From Candidatus Izemoplasmatales bacterium (lineage in GTDB: Bacteria; Bacillota_I; Bacilli_A; Izemoplasmatales; Hujiaoplasmataceae), in assembly GCA_028698875.1 (NCBI GenBank), contig JAQVVR010000001.1, forward strand, positions 62,001-126,000: a stretch of 64,000 nt of DNA, read 5' to 3'. The translations under genes and the position numbers were made by a program. This document shows, piece after piece, positions 6,718 through 15,683 of this stretch (position 1 is the stretch's first letter; every line of letters begins with the position of its first letter). The notes beneath the pieces are model-generated. The model was not told the origin of the DNA and did not search any database. It worked only from the letters and a program-made list of their open reading frames with translations.

Positions 6718-9678
6718 ATGAATTTTCTCGAATTATATAATGAGTACCTTCAAGAACAAAAATCCGATGAGCTTGCAGTTAAGGTCTCGCTTTTACAAAA
6801 GGAAGCTTTGGTAGCAAAGGATTTGGAAATCTATCTTAAAACAACGCTTTTGTTAATGGAAACGTTGATTTTTTTGCAATTGTTTGATGAAGCAATTATT
6901 GTTTTACAAGATGCGTTAAAAACCAACATGTTTGAAGACTATAAAGTAATCGTAGCTTTAACAGATAAATTAATTGGCTTATTACTTAAAACCGAAGATT
7001 TCCAGGCATTGGAATCGGTTCTTCGTTATCGTGAACGATTCATAATCGATAATCCCACCCAAAATGTAATGCAAAAATTTTATCAATCTGTCTGTTATGA
7101 GGGCTTAAAACAATACCAGGAGGCAATTGAAACTCTAGAAAGCATTGATGATTCGATTTCCAATTCTAAACTTGTCAGTAAATACCTTAAATTAGCAATG
7201 TTATATCAAAAAAAGGACCGTTTTGTTGATGCAAGAAGTGCATATGATCATGCATTGATTTTTGATAAAAATAAAAAGAATGAAATTTTTTATCTCGTTG
7301 AATCAGATTTGCTTTTCGCGGAAATGAATTATGAAGAATCGTTAAAAAAATTTCAGGAGTTTTTTCTGAAAACAACGATAAAAAATCGTTATTTGGATCG
7401 ATACATATATATTAATATCGCACTTGGAAACTACGAAGAAGCATGGAAATTTTATACCGAATATAACACTAAAATCAATCTTTCCGTGTCGAAAAATTAC
7501 CGTTATAGTTTTTACCAGGCCGGTTATGCTTTAGCAAAAACAATGAATAAATATGAAGAAGCCGCGGTTATCAAGGAAAAACTGCTGTCTGTATATAATG
7601 ACAATTTGATCATTATCGATGCTTTTGATGGAATTAGGGCTTTATTTTCTGCGGCTCAAAAGAAAAATGTTTTCGCAAAAAAACGCGACATTATTATGGA
7701 TGGATTTCGTATTTTAGCTTCTGTCGTTGAACTTCCGGGTTTGTTTTTTATCTTGCCCGAATTAGGACAAGTAACAATATACACCTATCGCAAAGGACTT
7801 TTATTAGAAAAAACAGACTCCGTAGTCGCCTTGTCGACGACAATATTTGGCAAAATAATCGATAACAGTCATGACTACGCTTTGTTTTCAACTGACGAGT
7901 TGTCGATATTAGATCCAATCGGGATGGACACGGTTTTTAACTATGATGCCGTTATTTCCGTTCAAAGTTTTAAAGTCACGATTGATATTTCGTCCCACGG
8001 TTTCATTGTTGCCTTTCTTGACAAGAATCTTCATTTTGATTATTTGAACAAACTTCTGTATACCACTAAAGCAATTATGGAGTCGCGCTTTAGTTTCTTT
8101 TCTCAAACAAATTATGCTAAATCGGAATCGAAAGCAATGATGGATTTGTTTTCTCAAAATCAATGTGGTCTTGCAAAAATCGTAAATGGTAATGTTATCT
8201 TAATGAATAAACGAATTAAAGCCATTTTGGATACCGATAATGATACGCTTTCCTACGAATCATTTCAAAGTCGCTTTCCCGAAGAAAGCAAACTATATAT
8301 TGATCGATTGATAACAAAAGAAAAATGGAATTTTCCCATTGTATCTTTTCAAAACCAACAAAAACAATTAGAAATCCACGTTTTAACTGATGATTTGATA
8401 ATCTACCTAGTCATTGAAGATGTCACCAGTGAAAGTGAAATACTGTCGAGTCTAAAAAATAAAGCATATCATTGTTTTAGATATGATCTTGCAAATATGC
8501 ACCAATATTCCAATGATTATCAAAATATTGTTTCCCCTTCGACAATAATCCTGATAAAAATGATTAACGCTGATGCCTTAGCAGATCGATATTCTCATGA
8601 CGACATCATTTTCATAAAAAAGCATGCCCATGCTTCGCTACGGAAAGCGGCTATCGCTAAATTGGTTGGCCTGTACCTTTCCGAAGATGGTTGTTTGATG
8701 GCAATTCTCTCAACATCTGACAAACGAGTGATTGAAAGAATATTCCGTGTTTTTCAAATTGAATGCGCTAATTATGATCAAAAGCAATTACCATTTTCCG
8801 ACATTCCCACTTACCGATGTGGATGTCTTTCTTTGGCCAAGCCAAAGGCATTAGAAGCAGACTTGAATAGTTTGTATATCGCTTTACAAGCTACAAGTAC
8901 GACGGAAAATATAGTTTGGTTTGACAAGTCGATGATTGTTAATGAAAATCGTAAGGCCGCCATCGCAATATTGATCAAAACCCTGCTTGAATCCGGAAAC
9001 ATCGCTTTAGTATACCGGCAAGTCGGAAACCTTGATACCAGAAAAGTCGAAATGTATCATGTTGATATTCGACCAGATTTAATCCCATGTGATCAAACGA
9101 TGCTTCAAACTGTTTTATCAACAGCTAAAATGACAGTTAAGCTGGAAATGGAAAAGTTTAAAAAGATGATTCAAGAAATTGCCGGTTTTCTCAGTGAAAC
9201 TGATGTCGTAGTTAACTTTGGAATCGATCTTAGTGATGAGACACTTCAAGAACCAAGTACGATTGAAGATATAGTGCGAGTAACTAAACAAAAGAAAGTT
9301 CCTTTTTCACGTATCGTTATTATATATAATCCATATAAACAAGTTATTGATCTGCAATCGCTGGAAAAACTTAAATATTTAAAGGAAAAAGGGTTCACAA
9401 TTGGTGGCAATATTAATTGGTGCAATTTTTTCTCATGCAGTCAATTATTTGGCTCACTAATTGATGTCGCTTTTTGTAATTATGATTACTATCAACAGAT
9501 TGAACGTGAAGTGCTAGATTTTGTTAATCAAAACCAAATCTCTAAATTAATCGTTGCTAACGTTGATACCGAAAATCAAACGAATACGATCACTGCCAGC
9601 AAGGTGTATCGCATCGAAGGTAAAATCTTTCCTTTGCCACTAAGTATGGATGAACTGATATTGAAACTATCTAAATGA
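6718..9678 (+). CDS. Large TPR signalling protein with degenerate GGDEF and EAL domains
   Basis: A 986-residue protein without signal peptide. Residues 5-300 are helical repeats of TPR type. About 320-455 look like a GAF-type sensor and 470-570 like a PAS-type region. About 580-735 follow the layout of a GGDEF domain, but the active-site loop reads LYLSEDGCLMAIL instead of R-x-GGDEF. About 745-982 follow an EAL domain in order and spacing. There the EAL motif is replaced by MYHVDIRP, the DDFGTG loop by GGNINWCNFF, and the AEGVE motif by ANVDTE. So it should neither make nor cleave c-di-GMP; it could bind a nucleotide or act as a scaffold. Start at ATG 6718, not the GTG at 6709, because GTGGGTGAT serves as its ribosome binding site. 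Domain assignment was made by eye. Confidence 0.72.
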   Translation: MNFLELYNEYLQEQKSDELAVKVSLLQKEALVAKDLEIYLKTTLLLMETLIFLQLFDEAIIVLQDALKTNMFEDYKVIVALTDKLIGLLLKTEDFQALESVLRYRERFIIDNPTQNVMQKFYQSVCYEGLKQYQEAIETLESIDDSISNSKLVSKYLKLAMLYQKKDRFVDARSAYDHALIFDKNKKNEIFYLVESDLLFAEMNYEESLKKFQEFFLKTTIKNRYLDRYIYINIALGNYEEAWKFYTEYNTKINLSVSKNYRYSFYQAGYALAKTMNKYEEAAVIKEKLLSVYNDNLIIIDAFDGIRALFSAAQKKNVFAKKRDIIMDGFRILASVVELPGLFFILPELGQVTIYTYRKGLLLEKTDSVVALSTTIFGKIIDNSHDYALFSTDELSILDPIGMDTVFNYDAVISVQSFKVTIDISSHGFIVAFLDKNLHFDYLNKLLYTTKAIMESRFSFFSQTNYAKSESKAMMDLFSQNQCGLAKIVNGNVILMNKRIKAILDTDNDTLSYESFQSRFPEESKLYIDRLITKEKWNFPIVSFQNQQKQLEIHVLTDDLIIYLVIEDVTSESEILSSLKNKAYHCFRYDLANMHQYSNDYQNIVSPSTIILIKMINADALADRYSHDDIIFIKKHAHASLRKAAIAKLVGLYLSEDGCLMAILSTSDKRVIERIFRVFQIECANYDQKQLPFSDIPTYRCGCLSLAKPKALEADLNSLYIALQATSTTENIVWFDKSMIVNENRKAAIAILIKTLLESGNIALVYRQVGNLDTRKVEMYHVDIRPDLIPCDQTMLQTVLSTAKMTVKLEMEKFKKMIQEIAGFLSETDVVVNFGIDLSDETLQEPSTIEDIVRVTKQKKVPFSRIVIIYNPYKQVIDLQSLEKLKYLKEKGFTIGGNINWCNFFSCSQLFGSLIDVAFCNYDYYQQIEREVLDFVNQNQISKLIVANVDTENQTNTITASKVYRIEGKIFPLPLSMDELILKLSK

Positions 9679-9733
9679 TAAATCCATTAATTTCTTTAAT
9701 CGACTTCACATTGGTTTTTCATGTTATACATGG

Positions 9734-9761
9734 TTGACAATTAAATAATATTATATATAAT
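9734..9761 (+). promoter_or_regulatory. Promoter of potABCD
   Basis: -35 TTGACA (9734-9739), 16-nt spacer, -10 TATAAT (9756-9761). The predicted transcription start is close to 9768, exactly where the structured leader begins. Confidence 0.8.
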
Positions 9762-9767
9762 ATAAGT

Positions 9768-9883
9768 GCGTTTGTTTATGAATAGTTAACTTCGGGTATA
9801 CTAATACTAAACCGATAGGGATATTCGTACAACAAACGCCTTTCTTTACAATACAATGTTTAGTTGTGGTAAACACAAGTATT
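9768..9883 (+). ncRNA. Structured 5' leader of potABCD, candidate cis-regulatory RNA
   Basis: The roughly 140-nt leader can fold into two units. Unit one, 9768-9839, has a perfect 9-bp closing helix (GCGTTTGTT 9768-9776 with AACAAACGC 9831-9839), an inner helix GAATA 9780-9784 with TATTC 9822-9826, and an apical helix 9792-9797 with 9811-9815 around an A-rich, TACTAA-rich loop. Unit two is a hairpin, 9850-9883, with TGTTTA paired to TAAACA and AATAC paired to GTATT. Neither ends in a T-run, so any control would be by translation or by an element I cannot see. I compared it by eye with purine, SAM, c-di-GMP, guanidine and Mn riboswitch consensus motifs and found no match. Confidence 0.45.
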
Positions 9884-9909
9884 AGTGGTTGGCATCGGAG
9901 GCTGCGGAT

Positions 9910-10953
9910 ATGAAAAAAAAATTAATTTCCTTAAATCATATTTCAAAAAGCTTTGACGATGTAAAAGTTCTTGATGATTTTAATCTTGACATCTATGAAA
10001 ACGAGTTTGTCACTTTACTTGGTCCATCTGGATGTGGCAAGACTACTTGTCTTCGTTTGATTGGTGGTTTTGAGACTCCAGAAGCCGGGACCATCGAATT
10101 CGATGGAAAAATCATTAATGATCTTGAGCCCAATCAACGAGAAATTAATACTTGTTTTCAAAAATATGCGCTGTTTCCTCATTTGAATGTCTTTGAAAAT
10201 ATTGCTTTTGGTCTAAAAATAAAAAAAATTCCCAAAACCGAAATTACAAAACGCGTTATAGACACTCTAAAACTGGTTAAATTAGATGACTTTGGTAATC
10301 GATCGGTTTCTACGCTTTCTGGTGGTCAGCAACAAAGAGTAGCTATTGCCCGAGCAATTATTAATCGACCAAAGGTCTTATTGCTAGATGAACCTCTTGG
10401 TGCTCTTGATTTAAAACTTAGACAAGAAATGCAATACGAGTTAAAAGAAATGCAACGTGAACTCGGAATTACTTTTGTCTACGTTACTCATGACCAAGAA
10501 GAAGCTTTGACTATGTCAGATACCATCGTCATTATGAATGAGGGTAAAATCCTACAATCGGGAAATCCTGAAGATATCTATAATGAACCAAAAAATCGGT
10601 TTGTAGCTAATTTTATTGGTGAGTCAAATATCTTTGAAGGAATTATGCGCGAAGATTTTCTTGTTTCATTTTGTGGCCGCGAATTTGAATGTGTCGACCG
10701 TGGTTTTCCCGCAAACGCTTTAGTCGATGTTGTTATCAGACCGGAAGACTTCGACTTTGTTCCACCTTCAAAAGCCAAAATTATCGGTATTGTTGATTCA
10801 TTGATTTTTAAAGGCGTGCATTACGAAATCAATGTGATCGTCGATGGTCGTGAATATACTATCCACACAACTAAATTCCGGGATGTTGGACAAAAGGTTG
10901 GATTGACAGTAGAACCCAACAATATCCACGTGATGAAACGGGAACAATCATGA
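9910..10953 (+). CDS. potA: Spermidine/putrescine ABC importer, ATPase PotA
   Basis: The 347-residue ATPase energises polyamine uptake. Walker A GPSGCGKT is near residue 38, the ABC signature [10 protein letters not shown] near 137, Walker [12 protein letters not shown] near 157 and the H-loop THDQEEA near 196, followed by a C-terminal TOBE-like domain (IRPEDF...). The frame is open to a TTG at 9889, but GGAGG at 9897-9901 places the start at ATG 9910. It overlaps potB by ATGA, and the order potA-B-C-D is the classic one. The PotD downstream sets the likely substrate as polyamine. Confidence 0.95.
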   Translation: MKKKLISLNHISKSFDDVKVLDDFNLDIYENEFVTLLGPSGCGKTTCLRLIGGFETPEAGTIEFDGKIINDLEPNQREINTCFQKYALFPHLNVFENIAFGLKIKKIPKTEITKRVIDTLKLVKLDDFGNRSVSTLSGGQQQRVAIARAIINRPKVLLLDEPLGALDLKLRQEMQYELKEMQRELGITFVYVTHDQEEALTMSDTIVIMNEGKILQSGNPEDIYNEPKNRFVANFIGESNIFEGIMREDFLVSFCGREFECVDRGFPANALVDVVIRPEDFDFVPPSKAKIIGIVDSLIFKGVHYEINVIVDGREYTIHTTKFRDVGQKVGLTVEPNNIHVMKREQS

Positions 10954-11786
10954 AACGGTTACAACGGTATAGTTTACCATACATAGCCTGGATGACGGTT
11001 TTCGCCTTAATTCCTTCGCTATTCTTAATTTTGCTTGCCTTTTCCGATTTGTCTTTATTCGACTTAGGTTCGTTTTCTTTAACCCTACAAAATTTCTCAA
11101 TTATCGGACTTGATACAACGTTAAAAGCTATGCAAAACTCGCTTGAGTTTGCCTTGATAACAGCAGTTATCTGTTTTCTAATTGGCTATCCTGTTGCTTT
11201 ATACTTGACAACACTTAAAGAAAAGACACGCAAAATACTCATTGCCCTTCTAATTGTTCCATTGTGGTCAAATATGTTATTACGCATCAATGCTTGGGAG
11301 AAGATCTTTACACCATCGTCAATCTTTACTGATATTTTTGGAATCTCTTTCAATCTTCTTGGCGAGGATATTGCAATTATTATCGCCATGGTGGCCATGT
11401 ATTTACCATTTATGATTTTTCCCATTTTTTCGGTATTAGAAAAACTTGACATTAAACTTATTGAAGCGGCAAAAGACCTGGGAGCAAATGATATCCAAAC
11501 GTTTTTTCGGGTTATTTTTCCATTATCGGCAGGGGGAATCGTTTCGGGAACCATCATGACTTTTTTGCCGGCGATGACAGCATTTGCTTTGCCACAACGG
11601 ATAAGTCTGGGAAAAACGACATTTATCGGAAATATTATTGAGTCAAAATTTCGAACTGAAGTAATGGATTTTAATGGCGTCAGTATCAATCAAGGGAGTA
11701 TGATTTCACTGTTTTTAATGCTGTTCTCCGTAACCGCCTTTATTCTCATTGTCAGATTTGACAAAGAGGGTGAAACTCTTATATGA
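10950..11786 (+). CDS. potB: Spermidine/putrescine ABC importer, permease PotB
   Basis: A 278-residue inner-membrane permease with about six hydrophobic helices. The EAA loop that contacts PotA is visible as [21 protein letters not shown] near residues 172-192, with the conserved EAA...G spacing. It starts inside the potA stop (ATGA) and ends inside the potC start (ATGA), so potA, potB and potC are translationally coupled. The first helix and the following segment match PotB rather than PotC. Confidence 0.94.
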   Translation: MKRLQRYSLPYIAWMTVFALIPSLFLILLAFSDLSLFDLGSFSLTLQNFSIIGLDTTLKAMQNSLEFALITAVICFLIGYPVALYLTTLKEKTRKILIALLIVPLWSNMLLRINAWEKIFTPSSIFTDIFGISFNLLGEDIAIIIAMVAMYLPFMIFPIFSVLEKLDIKLIEAAKDLGANDIQTFFRVIFPLSAGGIVSGTIMTFLPAMTAFALPQRISLGKTTFIGNIIESKFRTEVMDFNGVSINQGSMISLFLMLFSVTAFILIVRFDKEGETLI

Positions 11787-12634
11787 AAAAACATTCGCTA
11801 ATACGTACAGGATTAAAAATAACCGGTCTACTTCTTACGGTTTTGACATTTATGATTATTTATTTACCAATTTTGATCATCTTAGTAATGTCAATTAACG
11901 ATTCAACTCGAGGATTTGGTTGGGAAGGATTCACTCTAAAATGGTATATGGCTTTGATTGTCCCTTCAGCATATCCGGAAATGACTGCTTTACCCAATCT
12001 TATTGCCGCAATCATTGACACTTTATCTGTGGCTGTGTTGTCCACAATAATTGCCACAATCTTAGGGACACTATTTGCAATCGGAATAAATGCTATGAAT
12101 AAAAAACGACGAGTTCGGATGGTTGTAATGAACAATATCCCCATCGTTAATCCGGATATCGTGACCGGTATCTCTTTACTGATTATCTTCTCGCTTTTAT
12201 CGTTTTCTTTAAGTTTTTATACTGTTTTGATCGCTCATATTTTTTTCTCTATTCCTTACGTAGTTCTTTCTGTTTTACCTAAATTAAAGAAACTTGATCC
12301 CAATATGTATGAAGCCGGTTTAGATTTGGGCTGTTCGCGAGCTTCGGGAATATGGAAAGTCATTATCCCAAATATTTCAACTGGAATCCTAGCGGGTGCT
12401 TTGTTGGCATTTACGATGTCCATCGATGATTTTGTTATCACTTATTTTACATCTGGAGATGAATATTTAAATGTTTCCACTTGGTTATACACGGTATTAA
12501 AGCACCCACGTCACTTTACTCCAGCCGTCTATGCTTATAATGTAATTATATTTGTGATTACCATTATCATCATAATTTTCATCAATAACGTTCGTGAAAG
12601 AAAGGAAAAGATAACCCATGAAAAAACTATTTAG
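11783..12634 (+). CDS. potC: Spermidine/putrescine ABC importer, permease PotC
   Basis: A 283-residue membrane permease, partner of PotB. The EAA loop reads EAGLDLGCSRASGIWKVIIP near residues 178-197, and SIDDFVITYFTSG after it is a strongly conserved PotC feature. About six membrane helices are visible. It overlaps potB by 4 nt and potD by 17 nt, which leaves no room for independent expression of the subunits. Confidence 0.94.
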   Translation: MKKHSLIRTGLKITGLLLTVLTFMIIYLPILIILVMSINDSTRGFGWEGFTLKWYMALIVPSAYPEMTALPNLIAAIIDTLSVAVLSTIIATILGTLFAIGINAMNKKRRVRMVVMNNIPIVNPDIVTGISLLIIFSLLSFSLSFYTVLIAHIFFSIPYVVLSVLPKLKKLDPNMYEAGLDLGCSRASGIWKVIIPNISTGILAGALLAFTMSIDDFVITYFTSGDEYLNVSTWLYTVLKHPRHFTPAVYAYNVIIFVITIIIIIFINNVRERKEKITHEKTI

Positions 12635-13667
12635 TTTCATAGCTATCATTCTCATATCAATATTATCAATAAGCTGTTCAACTAAACCCAAATTGTATAT
12701 TGTCAATTGGGGGGATTACATGGATCCCGCATTAATATCGGCTTTTGAAGCTGAATATGGTGTTGATGTCGAAGAAGAGCCCGTCGATTCCAATGAGGCC
12801 ATGGCAACTCGTATTCAAACTGGTAGTTATGATATCGCAGTGTTTTCCGAATATATGGTTGATAAGCTTATCGATCAGAATTTGTTACAACCTATTAATT
12901 TTGCACTTTTGACTAACAATTCAGAACTCACAGTAATCCCAAAACTATCTAGTCTTTACAGTTCTTCAAGTATCGTCCCTTACGTGATTCCATATGCTTG
13001 GGGAACAATTGGTATTATGTATGATAATGACAAACCTGAGCTGAAAGCATTGATTGAAACCGAAGGTTGGGCGGCTTTGTTTGAGCATACTGATGAATAC
13101 AATGTTGGCATGTATGACTCTTCCCGTGATGCAGTTGCGGCCGCCTTGCTATATAAAGGATACAATGTCAATTCCGATAATCTTGGGGAACTGGCTGAAG
13201 CAGAAGCTGCGCTGATTGCGGCTGATTTTAGCTGGGGAACTGATGAGCTTCGCGGTTGGGTAATTGAAGAAACTTTAGATATGGCGTTAGTGTATTCTGG
13301 CGATTACTTTTCTGAGTATTATCTAGCTGATGAAGATAGTATTACATTTGATTTTTACGTTCCGACCACCACCAATGTTTGGTTGGATTCAATGGTGATT
13401 CCTCAAAACGCTCAAAATGTGGTTTTGGCTCATCAATTTATTGATTTCTTTTTGCGTGAAGATATTGCTATTGCCAACTCAGATTATATTGGTTATGCTC
13501 CCTGCTACGAAGAAATATACAATGCTCTAGTCATCGATTATGGGTACGACATGGTTAACTTTGATCCTTATCCCGATGACACTATTAGGCAAATGTATGT
13601 ATATGGTACCGATGAACGAAGTCAACGGTTAACAGCGATTCTTTTGGCTGCTAAAAACAATGATTGA
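12618..13667 (+). CDS. potD: Spermidine/putrescine-binding lipoprotein PotD
   Basis: The extracellular substrate-binding subunit, 349 residues. The N-terminus is a lipoprotein signal (MKKLFSFIAIILISILSISC) with Cys20 as the probable lipidated residue, as expected in a cell without an outer membrane. The mature part begins LYIVNWGDYMDPALISAFE, the PotD/PotF hallmark, and later contains PYAWGTIGIMYD, also typical. Polyamine-binding acidic and aromatic residues are plausible but were not mapped. The start lies within potC. A strong terminator follows. Confidence 0.95.
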   Translation: MKKLFSFIAIILISILSISCSTKPKLYIVNWGDYMDPALISAFEAEYGVDVEEEPVDSNEAMATRIQTGSYDIAVFSEYMVDKLIDQNLLQPINFALLTNNSELTVIPKLSSLYSSSSIVPYVIPYAWGTIGIMYDNDKPELKALIETEGWAALFEHTDEYNVGMYDSSRDAVAAALLYKGYNVNSDNLGELAEAEAALIAADFSWGTDELRGWVIEETLDMALVYSGDYFSEYYLADEDSITFDFYVPTTTNVWLDSMVIPQNAQNVVLAHQFIDFFLREDIAIANSDYIGYAPCYEEIYNALVIDYGYDMVNFDPYPDDTIRQMYVYGTDERSQRLTAILLAAKNND

Positions 13668-13675
13668 TACAAAAT

Positions 13676-13700
13676 CCCACGGGAAACCGTGGGTTTTTTT
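13676..13700 (+). terminator. Rho-independent terminator of potABCD
   Basis: Perfect 7-bp GC-rich stem (CCCACGG 13676-13682 with CCGTGGG 13687-13693) with a GAAA tetraloop and seven following T. Confidence 0.95.
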
Positions 13701-13782
13701 CCTTCAAATACGAAACCCTTTATAAAACAATTATAATATGATAAAATAGAGTGAAAATATAATCTATATTAGGTGAAAACAG

Positions 13783-14154
13783 ATGAGTCAACGTAAAGAA
13801 CGTGAATCGGTCGTTATTCTATTGTATTTAAAAAGTATGCATGGTTTCTTTATCCCCGAAGATTATACCGAAGTGGTTTTGACTCGGGTTGAGCAAGTTT
13901 GGGAACACTTAGAAGAAATCGACCAGATTATATCCAATAATTTAGAGAATTGGACAATTGATCGCTTAAATATTGTCGATAAAGCCATTATTAGAAATGC
14001 TGTATATGAGCTTAAACATTCCGATCTTCCCTTTGAAATTATCATTGATGAGGCGATAGAATTAACCAAAAAATATACAAATCTTGACGACGATAAAGCT
14101 CGTGCTTTTAATAATAAATTACTTGATACAATCAAAAACCATCTCACCAGATAA
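13783..14154 (+). CDS. nusB: Transcription antitermination factor NusB
   Basis: A 123-residue all-helical RNA-binding protein that works with NusE (S10) at boxA sites in rRNA transcription. The sequence shows RESVVILLYLKSM near the N-terminus, then the family core DRLNIVDKAIIRNAVYEL and IIIDEAIELTKKY, ending in a helix where the usual FVNGVL is FNNKLL. Two -10-like TATAAT hexamers lie at 13732 and 13758 without a convincing -35; AGGTG precedes the ATG. It heads a nusB-xseA-xseB-dxs-recN cluster, an order also found in many Firmicutes. Confidence 0.92.
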   Translation: MSQRKERESVVILLYLKSMHGFFIPEDYTEVVLTRVEQVWEHLEEIDQIISNNLENWTIDRLNIVDKAIIRNAVYELKHSDLPFEIIIDEAIELTKKYTNLDDDKARAFNNKLLDTIKNHLTR

Positions 14155-14168
14155 AGGCAGTGATTGGT

Positions 14169-15443
14169 ATGGAACGAAAATACATTACCGTCTCGGCGCT
14201 CAATAAGTACTTGAAATATCGTCTAGACAATGATCAAAATCTGCAAAACATATTATTAAAAGCAGAAATTTCAAATTATAAACGCCATAGTCGCGGTCAT
14301 ATTTACTTTACTTTAAAAGATGAAGAATCACAAATAGCGGCAGTGATGTTTTTTAATAATGCGAAAACGCTTCTTTTTGATCCCAAAGAAGGCGACAAGG
14401 TAATCGTTGAAGGTTACGTATCGGTATATGAAGCCGCGGGTACATACCAAGTATATGTCACTAAGATGAGCCAAGATGGAATCGGAGATTTGTATCAAGC
14501 ATATGAGGTATTAAAGCAACAATTGTTTGAAAAAGGCCTTTTTTCTGCCGATCATAAACGCAAAATCCCATTGTATCCGCACACGGTAGGCATCATTACA
14601 TCTCCAACTGGAGCCGCTGTTCATGATGTGATTAACATCATCAATCGTCGATATCCACTTTGCAAAATCATCGTATATCCGGCCCTAGTACAAGGTGATG
14701 GGGCCAAACATTCTCTTGTCAAAATGATTGAAAAAGCAAATCATGATTGTTTATGTGATGTGTTGATTGTTGGAAGAGGCGGCGGATCAATTGAAGATTT
14801 ATGGGCTTTCAATGAAGAAATAGTGGCCTATGCCGTTTTTCAATCGCAAATTCCAATCATATCTGCTGTTGGCCATGAAACCGATTATACAATCGTTGAT
14901 TTTGTTTCGGATTTACGGGCACCAACACCATCGGGAGCTGCCGAATTAGTTGTTCCTGATCAAATCGTACTAAGACAGACTATTGCCAAGCTTCAGCACA
15001 AAACCCAATTTCTGTATACCGCGAAAGTTCTTGCCTGTCGCCAAAAATTAAAAGCTATAACGGATACTACTATATTTCATCGTCCTCAACGACTTTTGGA
15101 AAGAAACATGTTGCGACTAATTTCGACAACAGCCCGTCTCGAACAGACAGACCCATTTAAAATATTAACTAAAAACCAGGGATTAATTGATAATTTTACC
15201 AAGCGTCTTAATGTCAATTTTCGCATGAATTATGACAATCATGCACATCATTATCAAACAACGATTAACAAGCTTGAGCTACTAAACCCCTTAGCAATCA
15301 TGAAAAAAGGGTATTCAGTTATCACAAAAAAATCCAAGATTGTTCGATCTATAACAGAAATATCAATTGCTGATTCGCTTTCGCTTCAATTGGCAGATGG
15401 TTCAGCTGATTGTGTCGTAAAAACCATTAGAAGGGATGCATAA
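14169..15443 (+). CDS. xseA: Exodeoxyribonuclease VII large subunit
   Basis: Catalytic subunit of the bidirectional single-strand DNA exonuclease. The 424-residue protein has an N-terminal OB-fold (YITVSALNKYLKYRLDND...RGHIYFTLKDE, residues 1-100), the nuclease core with TSPTGAAVHDVINII, GRGGGSIEDLWAFNEE and SAVGHETDYTIVDFVSDLRAPTPSGAAE, and a long C-terminal helical region. A GTG at 14160 is in frame, but the ATG at 14169 is better spaced from AAGG at 14154. It abuts xseB, its partner, with no gap. Confidence 0.95.
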   Translation: MERKYITVSALNKYLKYRLDNDQNLQNILLKAEISNYKRHSRGHIYFTLKDEESQIAAVMFFNNAKTLLFDPKEGDKVIVEGYVSVYEAAGTYQVYVTKMSQDGIGDLYQAYEVLKQQLFEKGLFSADHKRKIPLYPHTVGIITSPTGAAVHDVINIINRRYPLCKIIVYPALVQGDGAKHSLVKMIEKANHDCLCDVLIVGRGGGSIEDLWAFNEEIVAYAVFQSQIPIISAVGHETDYTIVDFVSDLRAPTPSGAAELVVPDQIVLRQTIAKLQHKTQFLYTAKVLACRQKLKAITDTTIFHRPQRLLERNMLRLISTTARLEQTDPFKILTKNQGLIDNFTKRLNVNFRMNYDNHAHHYQTTINKLELLNPLAIMKKGYSVITKKSKIVRSITEISIADSLSLQLADGSADCVVKTIRRDA

Positions 15444-15668
15444 ATGATGGATAAAAAATTATCTTTTGAAGAAGCCTTACAAAAACTTGAAGGACTTGTG
15501 AAGGAATTAGAATCGGGAAATCTAGAACTTGAGGCCTCCGTAACCAAGTATAATGAAGGCATTAACTTGGCTAAATATTGCCATGATTTGTTAAAGGACG
15601 CGGAAAACGTAATCGTCAAAATGGTTAAAGATGACGAGCTTGTCGATTTTCCCAATACAAACGAATAA
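15444..15668 (+). CDS. xseB: Exodeoxyribonuclease VII small subunit
   Basis: A 74-residue helical protein that binds the large subunit in multiple copies and limits its toxicity. LSFEEALQKLEGLVKELESGNLELEASVTKY is the family signature. The ATG follows the xseA stop directly, which suggests coupled translation and controlled stoichiometry. Two consecutive ATG codons are present; either could be used. Confidence 0.94.
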   Translation: MMDKKLSFEEALQKLEGLVKELESGNLELEASVTKYNEGINLAKYCHDLLKDAENVIVKMVKDDELVDFPNTNE

Positions 15669-15683
15669 AAGATCGGTGGTACT

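Noticed and set aside
9768-9839. Purine-type riboswitch in the potABCD leader
   Set aside because: Size and closing helix are similar, but the conserved junction and loop bases of purine aptamers are absent and the interior does not form the two kissing hairpins.
11186-11689. Minus-strand frame of 167 codons inside potB
   Set aside because: Antisense to a confidently assigned permease; hydrophobic codons on one strand often leave such a frame open.
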